A DNA stretch of 64,000 bases from Malania oleifera (lineage: Eukaryota > Streptophyta > Magnoliopsida > Santalales > Ximeniaceae). The stretch spans positions 53,397,457 to 53,461,456 of the forward strand of contig NC_080420.1 of assembly GCF_029873635.1 (NCBI RefSeq), written 5' to 3'. This document shows positions 45,816-57,100 of this stretch, piece after piece. The first letter of the stretch is position 1, and every line of letters begins with the position of its first letter. The notes beneath the pieces are model-generated. The model saw nothing but the letters and a program-made list of their open reading frames with translations, was not told the DNA's origin and did not search any database. The position numbers and the translations under genes are program-made.

Positions 45816-48800
45816 TGTTGACTTTTTGAGTCCTATCTCATTTTGATTATGACAAATACAAAGTATCTTACCTGTGCACTGATTTGTTTGAATAGGATCA
45901 TAATTTGCATGCACTAGGGGTAGGAATACAAGGAAGCTATAAGGAACGCAAAGAGCATATAATAAATGACTTTTGAAGTGCAAAGAACTCGAGGTACAAA
46001 AAATGAAGACCGAATTGTTTATTGTTTGTAATTTATATTTCATTCATTTGGGTCTGTATTATTTAATATGCCAAGGTCTATAATAATTAATGCATGTCAT
46101 GCATGGTAGGAACTATAAACTCAAATGACCTTAGACAAGGTCGACCGACACCAGGTTTTTAAGGCTACGTTAAAAAGCCTTGGTTATAGATTGACCCTAG
46201 GTCCTTGCACAAACATTTAGGATGATTCCCACTATCATCTATGCAATCAGGGGTGAAAATAGGACTTAGGTGGTAAATTGTTAAGGATTCGGGCGACCGA
46301 ACCTTGGCGTTGAAAAGTGCTTTGATCGACCGAACGTTTGAAAAGTCAGCATGTTGACCTGACTTCGGGCGACCGAACCAAAAAGACCCGAGCGTCTTCA
46401 ATCAACCGAACATTTACCCTCAATTTTCCTAACAACTAGAGCGCCCAAATATTAATGTTCAAATCATCCTTGGGCGATCGAATATGTAAGTTTGGCAAAC
46501 CGAACTTGAGGCGAAGTGACAGAACCTCGAGCAGGTTGGAAAATCGCCTTGGTCAACATACCAAAGCCTTAAATAGGCACCCGAACATGAAAAAGTTACT
46601 TTTTCTCATTTGTCTTGTTGACCTTATAGGTCACGCCAGGTTTTGATAATGAAAAATACCTATTGTATTTAATGGATGTTTAAGGATATGTGCAGGTATA
46701 CAGTTGGCAAGTCAAAACAAATGGCACAAGCACTAAAAGTTGAAAGACCTGAAGACGCTGAAAAGTATTTCATGTTGTATTGTAAGTTATATATTTATCA
46801 TTTTGAGTCTATAATAGTAAGATAGGAACATGGTCTACACTAATTAATGCCTTACCTACATGGTAGGATGTATAAGCTCAAGACCATAGATAGACCTTAG
46901 GGAACAGTCAATCGACACCAGATTTTTTCGGTGTCCTAAAGAAGGCCTAGAATGACCCTAGGACACTCACTCATGCATACATATGATTGATCATTTTTTT
47001 AGGGTGATTGAATGCTTGAAACAGGACCGAAATGCACAAAAACGTGCACACTCGGTCGACTGAACTTACCTATACAATATTCCTGGTCGACCGAACCGGT
47101 GCTGGGTCAACAAGTTGACCATAGCTCGGTTAATCGAACTCATGCAGTTCATTTGACCCCGGTTGACCGAACTCCCGAGGGGTCAACTCTATTGACCTGC
47201 TGGTTAACCGAGAATAAATTACATTGCAATGCCATGGTCGACCGAGTTCCCATGTGCGGGAACTCAGCGGTCTGGTCGACCAACCGGCTTAGTTCAAAAT
47301 GGTCCCGGTCAACCGAACCTCAAAAAAATGGGAAAATCGCCTTGGACTTACAAGTCCGGTTGACTGAAGCTCACAGTTCATTTAATTCGTGATCGACCGA
47401 ACCTCAAGAACTTCGGTCAACCAAACTTGTCTTGGTCGACCGGTGCTCTCGGGTTGCTTCGAATTTTTTACTACGGTTAACTTTTTTAAACAGGTTTAAT
47501 TTGATTAAATATTATTAAAACTTTTATAATTATTCCACTTGTATCTCTAACGGTTATAATCAGGGGGAAGTCTATATATACCCCTTCATTTGGAATAATT
47601 AGCAACAAGATTAAAAAAACAATTAGCAAATTTTCTCTGATTTTCGAAAGCTCTGTTTCTCATATCCAAGCTTCATTTCTTCGTTCTTACTCATCCTCAT
47701 TGCAAACTTTACTAAGTAAGAGTGCTATTGTGAGTATTTAGTTAAGCTTACACTCTCATTAGTTCTAATTGATTGATATTTATTTTATTTAAGAGTAAGC
47801 TTGAGTTTTTCTAGGAGACTTCATTAATAAGTCTTCCGTAGGAAAACTTCGTAGAGCTTGTGAGTTTTGCATCATCATTGCAATACTTAGAAGTTCGTAT
47901 TGCTTTTTGTTTGTGAAATAAATTTTTACGAACCGTTTCAAATATCCCGTGTGCTTATTTTTGAGAAAAATATTTTTGGGATATTTTTCTTGTGAAGATC
48001 TTTTTTAGTGTACCTCTTGATTGATAATATCATCTTAACACAAAGATCAAATAATTTTTACAAATCGATTTCAAATGTCTCGTGTGATTTACTTTGAGAA
48101 ATATTTTGTTGAGATATTAGTGCATATGCGAAAAGATCTTTGTTAAAATATCCTCTGATTGATTTTATCTTATTGAATCCAAAGATCAAATCTTTTATAA
48201 ATTAAATCTGAATATCTCTTGAGGTTTATATTTGTACAAAAATATTTGTTGAGATGTTTAAAGTGTGCTAAGGATCTTTGTTTATGCATTGTGATTGAAA
48301 TCTTTATTTGATACAAATATCATATTATTTACACTCTCATGCACTGATTGCAATATTTGCATAGATATTTGAGAGTAGACACTTAGATTACACTGAGGTT
48401 ATCAAATCCTATATTTTGGTAGTGTATTGATTATACTGTGCGTATTGGGTACATATCTGCTTTACATGAAAGCCTAATCACTGTACCATTTGATTGAGAA
48501 ATTACTATTATATTTCCAGGCGTGGCCTAAGGGGGTGGTAATCCAGCCCAGAAGGATTGTGTTGGTTGAGGTTAGTCATGTGTCAATTGACTTGGTTGTA
48601 AAGGTTGAGGTCAACCCTGTGCTAATTGACCTGGTTGTTTAGGTGCCGTTCTACCCGTTAAGTGAGCCTATAGTGGTAATCTTTGTGCTTGTTAGTCCAA
48701 GTGGCTTGGACGTAGGCATTTTGGCCAAATCTCAATAACATTTTTGGGTGTCGCCTCCTTTACTGCTTTATTGTACATGCTTGGTTAAATTTCTATTGCA

Positions 48801-50240
48801 GTTTAAATTCCGTTGTATATTTAGAGTGATTTATTTTACATGCACTAGAATGACCTTAGGCTTATGTAATACTTTTATTAGTGGATAAACCTAGGGGATA
48901 CAATTTTTAAATACCAATTCACCCCCCTCTTGGGATTGTACCAAATTTAACATGTTTGTTCGGGCGACCAAACCTATGGCTCGGTCGACCGAAACTCTTG
49001 GGTTGGCCTAATTTTTACGGAGGTTAATTGGGGTTAAATAGGGTTAATTTTCTTAAACTCTTTCAAAACAAATTTAATAATTCCCTATGTATCCCCAACG
49101 GTTATAATTTTGGCCAAGTTTATAAATACAAGTTCATTTGCTTAATTAAGGGGTAATTAGCACTTTGATTAGAAAAAATAGTCTCTGTTTTTTTAAGAGA
49201 CCTTTTTCAAAACACAACTCCCATACACTCTCATACTACTATTCCTTTGCTAAATCAATCCTTGTAAGAGTTCTTTGAGAACTTATACATTATTCTCATC
49301 TTCTAGAAACTCTCATTGTGCTCCTTGTTTGTTTGATTTTTGGATTGAAAGTTGAAAATATATTTTCCCCCCGATTTTATGTAGAAATCATTGTGTGGGA
49401 AAAATCTTGTAGCTAATGAGTCTTTGTATCATTATTGCAAAACTCATTGAGCTTGTATTTTGATTGTGCAAGTATTGTTTTCACAATCTTATTTTTAGAA
49501 TATCTTTTGTGATTCAATATTGAGAATTTTATTTTGAGGTATTCTTATTACACTTGATGAAAATCTTTCAAACCCTAAACTGTGATTGAGATATACATCT
49601 TACGTAGTTTCAATGATTAGCTTGTTGATACACTCATTGCACTTGATTGAATATAGACATTACTTTGAGTGTTGATTGCATACATATAACATTGAGGTTA
49701 TGGTTCTTATCATATTGACGTGCGTTGATTATTACTTGTGCGTATTGGTACATATTTTCTTATGTTAGAAGCATTTGAATTGTACGTAAAAATTCAAATT
49801 CATTGATTGTATTCCAGGCATGCTCCTGAAGAGGGAGTCTTGCCCTTTGAAAAGTCCCAAATTGACTTTGACTCGATTAGAAAAATTAGGTGCACCATCT
49901 TGGTAAGGTGTTGTAAATGGTGTTGCTCCACCCGTTAAGTGAGTCTTAGTGGAATCCTCTTACTTGTGAGCCAAGGCGGGGATGTAGGCAGTATTGGCAG
50001 AACCCCGATAACATATCATGTGTCTAATTATAATTCTGCAATTTATTTACTGCACATGTATGCTATTTTCATTAGATTGTGAATGCTACACATGATTTAA
50101 TTTTTGCATATCATTATCTATGAAATTGGTATATGATTAGAAAGACCTTAGGTTGTATGTTACTGATATCTGGTTAAACCTAGGAAGAAGTTTTTTAAAA
50201 TTCTAATTCACCCCGTCTTGGGAATACACCAATTCGAACA
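45816..50240 (+). repeat. 3' LTR of Sirevirus-2, split by a solo LTR
   Basis: Parts 45816-46615 and 48953-50240 together match the 5' LTR. Its array words start at about 46135; the hairpin is at 49977-50007 (CGGGG paired with CCCCG). The interruption at 46616-48952 is another Sirevirus LTR. The end is ACACCAATTCGAACA. Confidence 0.9.
46616..48952 (+). mobile_element. Nested solo LTR (Sirevirus family with GGTCGACCGAAC words)
   Basis: It starts TGTTGACCTTATAGGTCACG and ends AATTTAACA after CAATTCACCCCCCTCTTGGG. The flanks TGTCT (46611-46615) and TGTTT (48953-48957) differ at one base. Its 2.34 kb lies exactly within a stretch that is continuous in the other LTR of Sirevirus-2. Words like GGTCGACCGAAC recur more than ten times at 46905-47450. 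The TATA-like TCTATATATACC is near 47571. The GACGTAGGC motif is present near 48709. No primer-binding site follows, so it is a solo LTR. A 126-codon frame over the array (47012-47392) is fortuitous. Confidence 0.87.
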
Positions 50241-50245
50241 AAATT

Positions 50246-50720
50246 ATTTTTGGAGAATTATTCTCGAAGCTACTCAAGTAGGACTTGAACTTATGTCTCA
50301 CTTAATATATAAAGCTTGAGAGAGATATTATTTTTAAGGTCAATCATTTTAAGAACCCTAATTTCTCCCTTTCTTGTCTTTGAATATATTTTTGGGAGAA
50401 AATCTTTTGGGGGTTATTCAAGATTTCTTTGAGCATATATAGTGCTTGAAAAGCATCTTGATAATGACTTGAGCATATATTCACTTCCATACATTTTGCT
50501 TAAAAGCCGTTTGGTATTTAAATTTCAAAAGGTCATTTAGAAAAGAAAAATCATTTTCCATACTCCCATTATTTTACATGGAAAATATTTTTAGATAAAA
50601 AAATTATACTCTACTGAGCTTCATTTTATAAATCATATAAGAGTGCATATAGTTCTTCAATGTGTACAACTCAATTTTTTTAGAAGCACTTTTATTGTAC
50701 AAAAATTATTTTATGTAACA
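50246..50720 (+). repeat. LTR X, third fragment: further hairpin units
   Basis: Continues LTR X after Sirevirus-2. The unit cut by Sirevirus-2 is completed here (GGAGAA at 50252-50257 pairs with TTCTCC at 39718-39723). Two more units follow: TTTCTCCC 50362-50369 with GGGAGAAA 50394-50401, and ATTTTCCAT 50553-50561 with ATGGAAAAT 50578-50586. It is interrupted at about 50720 by Sirevirus-4, so the end of LTR X is not in the window. Confidence 0.6.
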
Positions 50721-52678
50721 TGTGAATTTCAGTGTTATCCCAAGAGGGGGGGGGGGGGGAGAATTGGGTATTTTAAAAATTATTATGTCCTTTAAGTTCT
50801 AATTTTGAAAACTTTTAACTACAAACTTGCAATCTACTTTACAACTAGCTCAATGTTTCACAGTTAATCAATTTAATGTGTGATTTTATTAATCAACCAA
50901 TTTTACCCAATTACCTTGTAGACCTACTATATATTCAAAACATTCACAATATTCACATAAATAAATGTACATGAAAATTAAAAGAAGTTAAGAGTAAGAG
51001 AGATACAAACACGATTTTATGCGGTTCAGCCAACCTGGCCTATGTCCTCGCCTTGAGAAACCCAACTCAAGGATTCCACTAATCCATGCTCCTTTAACTA
51101 GGATGGAGCTTCCCTTTTCAATCTGCTGCTTACAAGAGGTATAGCTTCCTCCTCAACCCCAGTTCACAACCCGAACTTTGAATACAATATAAAGATTACA
51201 ATTTTTACAAAACTCAAAATGCTTCTAACCAAGCTAGTGAGTAAAATAGAAGTCCTAGTACATACTTATATAATAAAACATGAAGCTCAATATGTATTTA
51301 ATGATAAGATCATTATATGAATAATGAGATGCTTCACAAATCTACTTTTCAATCAATATCTCCCAAAAATAATTTCTTAAACATAAATGCTTTGGAGATC
51401 TTAGGGTTTGATGTCAGATCACTTTATGCAAGAATAGAAAATAACATCCTTTTCAAAATAATCTTGAATAATACGTAGATCTAAGTTCTTACTATCAAAT
51501 AATTTATAAAATTAAATACTTGAATAAAAATATGACTTTGGATATTACAAAGATTTAAACAATATTTTTCAAGAATATATCCCTCAAGAATATGTATTTT
51601 GAAGCTCTTAGAATTTGCAATCAAATAGTTTTTGCAATAACCAAATAGAAAATGTTTGAATGAAAATATAGATTTGATCATCTCAAATTTAGTTTTTGAA
51701 AAACTATTCTCAAGTATTTTATTCAATCAATGAATATAAAATACACAGCAATGATTTTTGCTCCCAAGAAAAATATTAAATGTAATGAATATGGGTAACA
51801 GGAAAAGAGGATTTGAATGCTCAAAATACTTAAAACTCAATAACAACAATGATTGCAAAATATGTGCGTGAATGCCTTTTGATCAACGTAACAAAAGCCC
51901 AAACTGGATGTGAATGCTTTTGAGTGCAGGCAAAAGTTCAGCAATATGTTCAAGGCTCTCAGAATGTAGGCAAAAAGTTATGCTCTAGGGTTTACAAATT
52001 AGGTGTATAAGTATTCTTGGTAGTTGATCAAATCCTAGCCATTGGATCATTTAGAAATAAAAAATTTCGTCCGTGTCCACGCTGAGACTCCATTCTACGC
52101 TGCGACATTCGTCGACGAGAGCATGCATTTGTCGACGAGTCTACAACACCCGTTCGTTGACGGGAGTGTGAGTCTGTTGACGAGAGACCTGTTTGAGCTT
52201 TTTGGGATCTCGGTATTTTCTTATCAAAGAGAACACATCGTTCGTCACTGAGTGGCCTTATGAATTTGTCAATGAGGCCATGGGGTTTGTCAACGAGGCC
52301 TCCAAAACTTGCCTCTAAAAATTAATTCCACTTAGAACTAACGTAAATGAATCTTTCTTGAAATGGGTGAGTCCTAAGGTTAGTCTAGGGTATATTTGAG
52401 TTTCGAATTATATCATATGTCATATGTAAATACATTCAATTCTAAATACCCATTCCAATTGAAGATCTTGAACTTGAAGCTTGCTTCGTCATCCTTTTAC
52501 TTTTTCTAGTTCCATAGAATGAGCCAAGTGATATGTACTTTAGGTTCCTCGTGGCTTCCATATCATGCTTACCATTCGTGAATTCTAAATCATGATCTTG
52601 TTCAAAAACTCAATTGCACAAGTTAAATATCAAATGATTTGTCATTATCAAAATAGGATTGGACTCATAGAGTCAATA
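50721..52678 (-). repeat. 3' LTR of Sirevirus-4
   Basis: On the minus strand it begins TATTGACTCTATGAGTCC (TG changed to TA) and ends near GAAATTCACA (edge 50721, give or take 3). The C-run near its end (about 14 G on the plus strand at about 50746-50759) is longer than in any other LTR here. Array words with TCGTCGACGA (52109-52118) lie at 52070-52310. It is the uninterrupted sister of LTR A. Confidence 0.88.
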
Positions 52679-53300
52679 GTCTCCCCTTTTTTGATGATGA
52701 CAAATACACGAGCAAGAATGGGTTACGCCTAACAAGGCTCCCCCCCTAAGATAATGCATAAATTAGATTTTAGCAATATAATTCACACACAATGAAGTTC
52801 ATAATATATTTTTGCTAGTACAACTTCTCCCCCTTTCATTCAAAACTATTTTTGCTAGTATATACTTATATACTTCTCCCCCTTTTGACATCAACAAAAA
52901 GGTTAATAAAAAAAATTGTTCTAACATAAATATATCTCATCTTTGTAAAATAAAAAAAAATGAATTTCTCCCCCTATGCGTAAAAATTGTACTATGGGAT
53001 ATGGCTACCCTTGTGTTACTCAACTTACTTCTCCCCCTTTCTAAGGTATATCTGTGTTGAATCAAATTTCAATGTGAACATACACAACATTTCAATTTAC
53101 ATAGACATGGATAAGCAAATCAGTCCATTAAAGTCCAAAAATTTATGTGAGCATCAACATGTTTCATGTATCCATAAAAAAATTTAACATGCAATAACCA
53201 TTCGTTAATTTTAATACCAAATGTGAAAAATTTTTTTTTTTCCAAATGTGAGAATTTTAACCAAATGTTAATTTTAATTGAAGTTGCTCCCCCTTAATTA
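52679..53300 (-). promoter_or_regulatory. Tandem polypurine tracts of Sirevirus-4
   Basis: Seven pyrimidine runs on the plus strand, which are purine tracts on the coding strand: 52679-52694 (beside the LTR), 52737-52747, 52824-52836, 52873-52886, 52964-52975, 53028-53040 and 53285-53294. Six contain GGGGGAG or GGGGAG when read on the minus strand; the last reads GGGGGAGC. This is the densest such array in the window. Apart from these the region is AT-rich and non-coding. Confidence 0.8.
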
Positions 53301-53317
53301 TGTAGTCTAATGTAACT

Positions 53318-54618
53318 CTAGGCAACTTCTCGACTATGCATCAGGCCTAATTCATGTCTAATTTGGATAAACCTATCCTTCCGAAGTGGTTTCATGAATA
53401 TGTCTGCCCACTGTTCATCTGTGCATACAAATTCAAGTGTCATATATCCTTTTTGCACATGGTCACAAAGAAAATGATGTCTAATTTCTATGTGTTTAGT
53501 TTGCAAATGTGATATAGGGTTCTTTGAGATGTTTATTGCCCTCATATAGTCGCATTTTATAGGAACTGTGTCATAGTGCAGTCCAAAATCCATAAGTTGT
53601 TGTTTCATGTATAGCATTTGAGCACAACAACTTCTAGTTGCTATATATTCTGCTTCGATTATGGAAAGAGCAACTAAATTTTGCTTCTTTGAAAACCAAG
53701 ATACAAAAGAATGTCCTAAGAAATGACATGTGTCGCTCGTACTTTTTCCATCTACTTTGCTACCAGAAAAATCAACATCCAAATAGCTAACAATCTCAAA
53801 GGAGGTATACTTAGGATACCATAATCCAAGTTCAGTGGTTCCAATAAGGTATCTAAGTATTCTTTTGGCAGCTAATAAGTAGGACTCTTTAGGTGTGACC
53901 TGAAATCTTGCGCACAAACATAGACTAAACATTATGTCAGGCATGCTAGAAGTCATATATAGTAAGCTACTAATCATCCCATGGTAGAGCTTAACATCTA
54001 CTGGTATCCCTAGCTCGTCTTTGTCTAATTTTACTGAAGAGCTCATAGGCATTCCTAGAATTTTACCATCTTCCATATTAAACCTTTTAAGCAAGTCTCT
54101 AATATACTTCGATTGATTTATGAAAATCTCATGTTTTGCTTGTTTGATCTATAAGTCCTAGGAAGAAATTTAGTTCTCCCATCATGCTCATCTCAAATTC
54201 GTTTTGCACACAACTTGCAAACTCATTGCACAACTCTTCATTTGTTGCTCCAAAAATGATATCATCTACGTATACTTGTACTAGGAGCATGTTATCATTC
54301 TTATATTTTATGAAAAGTGTTGTGTCTATCTTCCCTCTGATAAATCCATTTTCCAATAGAAAACCGCTTAACTTTTCATACCAAGCTCTAGGAGCTTGCT
54401 TTAAACTATACAAGGCTTTAGTTAGTCTATAAACGTGATTTGGATACTTATGGTTTTCAAAGCCTGAGGGTTGTTCTACATATACTCCTTCACTTATGTA
54501 GCCATTTAAAAATGCGCTTTTAACATCTATTTGACACAGTTTAAAATTCCTAAAGGCAGCATAAGCTAACAGCATTCGCATGACTTCCATTCTAGCTATA
54601 GGTGCGAAGGTTTCCTCA
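53318..54618 (-). pseudogene. pol: Sirevirus-4 pol: RT and RNase H
   Basis: Minus strand. The frame below 54674 begins inside the nested element, but from 54618 down it reads [58 protein letters not shown] and the catalytic box VYVDDIIFGATNEELC, a copia RT. A frameshift near 54140 leads to the frame 54094-53318, with LLYMTSSMPDIMFSLCLCARF, the RNase H segments SYLDVDFSGSK and LSIIEAEYIATRSC, then KCDYMRAINISKNPISH and DIFMKPL, and ends HSREVA. Some RNase H residues differ from the usual (SYLDVDF for SYSDADY). Confidence 0.9.
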
Positions 54619-54623
54619 AAGTT

Positions 54624-57044
54624 TGTTGGCCTTATAAGGCTTAAAATCTTATTATCTTGTTTTGATGCTAACAAACAAGTGGAATTTAACGTATTTGTGT
54701 GAGTAATGTTATTTCAGGGCTCATATATGAGAAAGTAAGGTCAAAGTGCTCACAAGGATTAATTGAAGCTTAAGAGAGTCAAAGCATGAATTTAAAGATG
54801 ATATATTAAAACTTGAAGAATATAAGGACAAGAATGATTTGTTGAAAGCCAAGGAATGTTAAAGTCAAAAGAGCCAAAGAAAAGCAAAGTGAGAAAGCCC
54901 AAAGAATATTAAATCTTGAAGACCAAGAAAGAGTCAAAGCAAGAATGAAGACTTGACTGTTTAGAATGTCAAGTCTTAGAAGTGTTTATGTAAGTACTTT
55001 AATGTTTAAATATCGTTTGAAATATTATGAAGCTTTTAAGTTAACTTCTTGGACCTAGATACCTTTTAAAATACTTGAAAAATATTTTCATAAGGTCAAA
55101 ATATATTTCAAAAAGGTTAAAATTATTTTTGGAATGAAAAGCACCAAAAGGAGGTTTTTCCAAATGCTGTCAGTTTTTATACATCCGCATTGAGGTGCAG
55201 TTTTCTCTATATAACACTCCTTATTTTAAAAAGTGTTCAACATGAACGTTGTAGGATTTTCTCTTAGATTTCTTTTTACACCAAGAAAACCTAATTTGGA
55301 GTTATAAAGAAAAGGCTATGAGCAAAATACTGAAGCGGGGTCACAACTATCAACCAACTGAACACTGTTCACGGGAGGAACTTCAGCTGACTGAACAGCA
55401 GACAGAGCCACTTCAGAGGACCGAAGTGTAATTTCAGATGTTTGAAGAATAACTTCAGATGATTGAATATTAAGTTCAGTCATCTGAAGATTTTTTGCTG
55501 AATTTGTTTTAGAGGCAGAACCACCTCAGATGACTGAATCCGAGACTTCAGTCATCTGAACACTGTTAACGAGCATATTTTTCAAAAGTTTTTAAATTAA
55601 AAATATATTGCTTGGGCACCAAACTTTCTAAAAACTTGGGAAACTATCTAAGGAAACTTTACCAACAAGGAAACAAGTTTGAAAGCCTATAAATACATGG
55701 TTTTGCAAATCAAAACATACCATGAATTGAAAAATATGTTTTAGAAGCTGAAAGCACTCTTGTTCTTCCAAAGCTCTCTTGTTCACTCATTGCAAATATC
55801 TTTTGCCGAGATCTTATGTAGTGTTAATCCTTCTTTCTTTGAATTCATACTGCTAATCCTATTCTAAGAAGGATATACATGAATTCTACACTTAAGCTTC
55901 ATTGTATTTCATATTGATACTTTACATTCAAGTATATAGTGCTGAAATTGTACTAACTTGCTCTTTGAGAGAATATACTTGTACGAAGATCTTATCTTGT
56001 GTTTCTTGTAGTTCTTTGACGTTCCAAGGATTGTTTGGATCATTGGCTAAGCAAGGGGATATTGCTTAGAGAGGTGGGCTCTAACCTAAAGGAGTGACCA
56101 AACAAGGGGACATCGTTTGGAGAGGTGGGCTCTAGCCTAGTGAAGGAGTGTTTGAGCATGGGGTATCTCTTGTAAAGGTTTTGTTCCACCCATCAATGGA
56201 ACAGGTTTAGTGAATCCTTTGGTGGTTTGCCAAAGGCGAGGATGTGGGCTGGGTATAAGCTGAACCTCATAAAAATCTCTGTCTCACTCTCTTTTTCCCT
56301 ATTCTTTATTTTCAGTACATATTTAAATTGCGTGGATGGTTTAAATTTGAAAATTATATAGACTATGTATATTTGGAAATCAAGTAAACCTTAAAGTTTG
56401 ATTTTGATTTGGGTTGCGGAAACCGAAAGGGAGTACGTTGGTTAAACCATTCTTTGCGGAATTTATACGGGAGTACGTTACTTGGCTAAACATCCGAAAG
56501 ATAAACTAACTTAAGAGTTTATTTGAATTCTGAAGTTTAGAAAGAGCAATTGGATCTTATATTAAACATCACATTGAAGAAGAATTTTCATATATACAGG
56601 GCTTTGTTCAAACTCGCATTTACTATAGGGTTGAACACAATATAAAAGTTGAAAGTTACATATACCATTAATATATTGTGATTGTATGGTATAACGCTTG
56701 AGATTGAGTGAATTGTGTTTATATTTCAGAAAGTGCTAAATCTTGAATGATTTCATCAGTCTAATAATGCTGAAGTGAATTTATATTTGGCAATCAAATT
56801 GGTTGTTGGTTTGAGCATTGTGGTTGACTAGTTTAATTATTTGTGTGGTTGAAGATTGAATGTTTAATTAGTTGTCTTGTTTATTGTTTAAGAGAAACCA
56901 AGTTATTGTTTGATTGAAAAAATAGATAAGCAAGTCAAAGAATTGGTTAAATATTAAAAGAAGTTAAGGACTTTAAAAAAGAACTAAAAAGAAAGTTTTA
57001 AAAGCCAATTCACCCCCCCTCTTGGGAAGCTATTCATAATTTCA
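54624..57044 (+). repeat. 5' LTR of Sirevirus-3
   Basis: It starts TGTTGGCCTTATAAGGC, containing the 12-bp palindrome GCCTTATAAGGC (54629-54640). It ends GCTATTCATAATTTCA. Array words of the type CTTCAGATGACTGAA and TTCAGTCATCTGAA lie at 55350-55570. The TATA box CCTATAAATACATGG is near 55686. The GACGTAGGC-type hairpin is at 56237-56269. Confidence 0.92.
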
Positions 57045-57046
57045 AT

Positions 57047-57058
57047 TGGTATTAGAGC
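57047..57058 (+). other. Primer-binding site of Sirevirus-3
   Basis: TGGTATTAGAGC, one base different from the initiator tRNA-Met complement, two bases after the LTR end. Confidence 0.9.
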
Positions 57059-57100
57059 CAGGTTATAACAAATCCTAATAAGTAGTTATAAAAGATCTAA

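Larger units (their letters stand above)
39746..50240 (+). mobile_element. Sirevirus-2: gag-only Sirevirus element with nested solo LTR
   Basis: The LTRs start TGTTGACTTTTTGAGTCC and end CCAATTCCAACA or CCAATTCGAACA. The TSD AAATT is perfect (39741-39745 and 50241-50245). The primer-binding site for initiator tRNA-Met and tandem polypurine tracts are present. The 4-kb interior holds a shortened gag and no pol motif at all. A 2.3-kb solo LTR of another Sirevirus family sits inside its 3' LTR. Non-autonomous, of the kind with only gag between LTRs. Confidence 0.88.

Noticed and set aside
47012..47392. 126-codon open frame in the solo LTR at 46616-48952
   Set aside because: It runs across the repeated GGTCGACCGAAC words, whose repetition keeps one frame open. 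No homology and no codon signal.
41567..50007. Compensatory selection between the two LTR hairpins of Sirevirus-2 (CAGGG/CCTTG versus CGGGG/CCCCG)
   Set aside because: All differences are C-to-T or G-to-A and the LTRs were identical at insertion, so deamination of methylated cytosine explains them without selection.
51481..51726. 81-codon minus-strand frame in the Sirevirus-4 LTR
   Set aside because: It lies in the R/U5 part of the LTR, is AT-rich, and the sister LTR A does not keep the frame.
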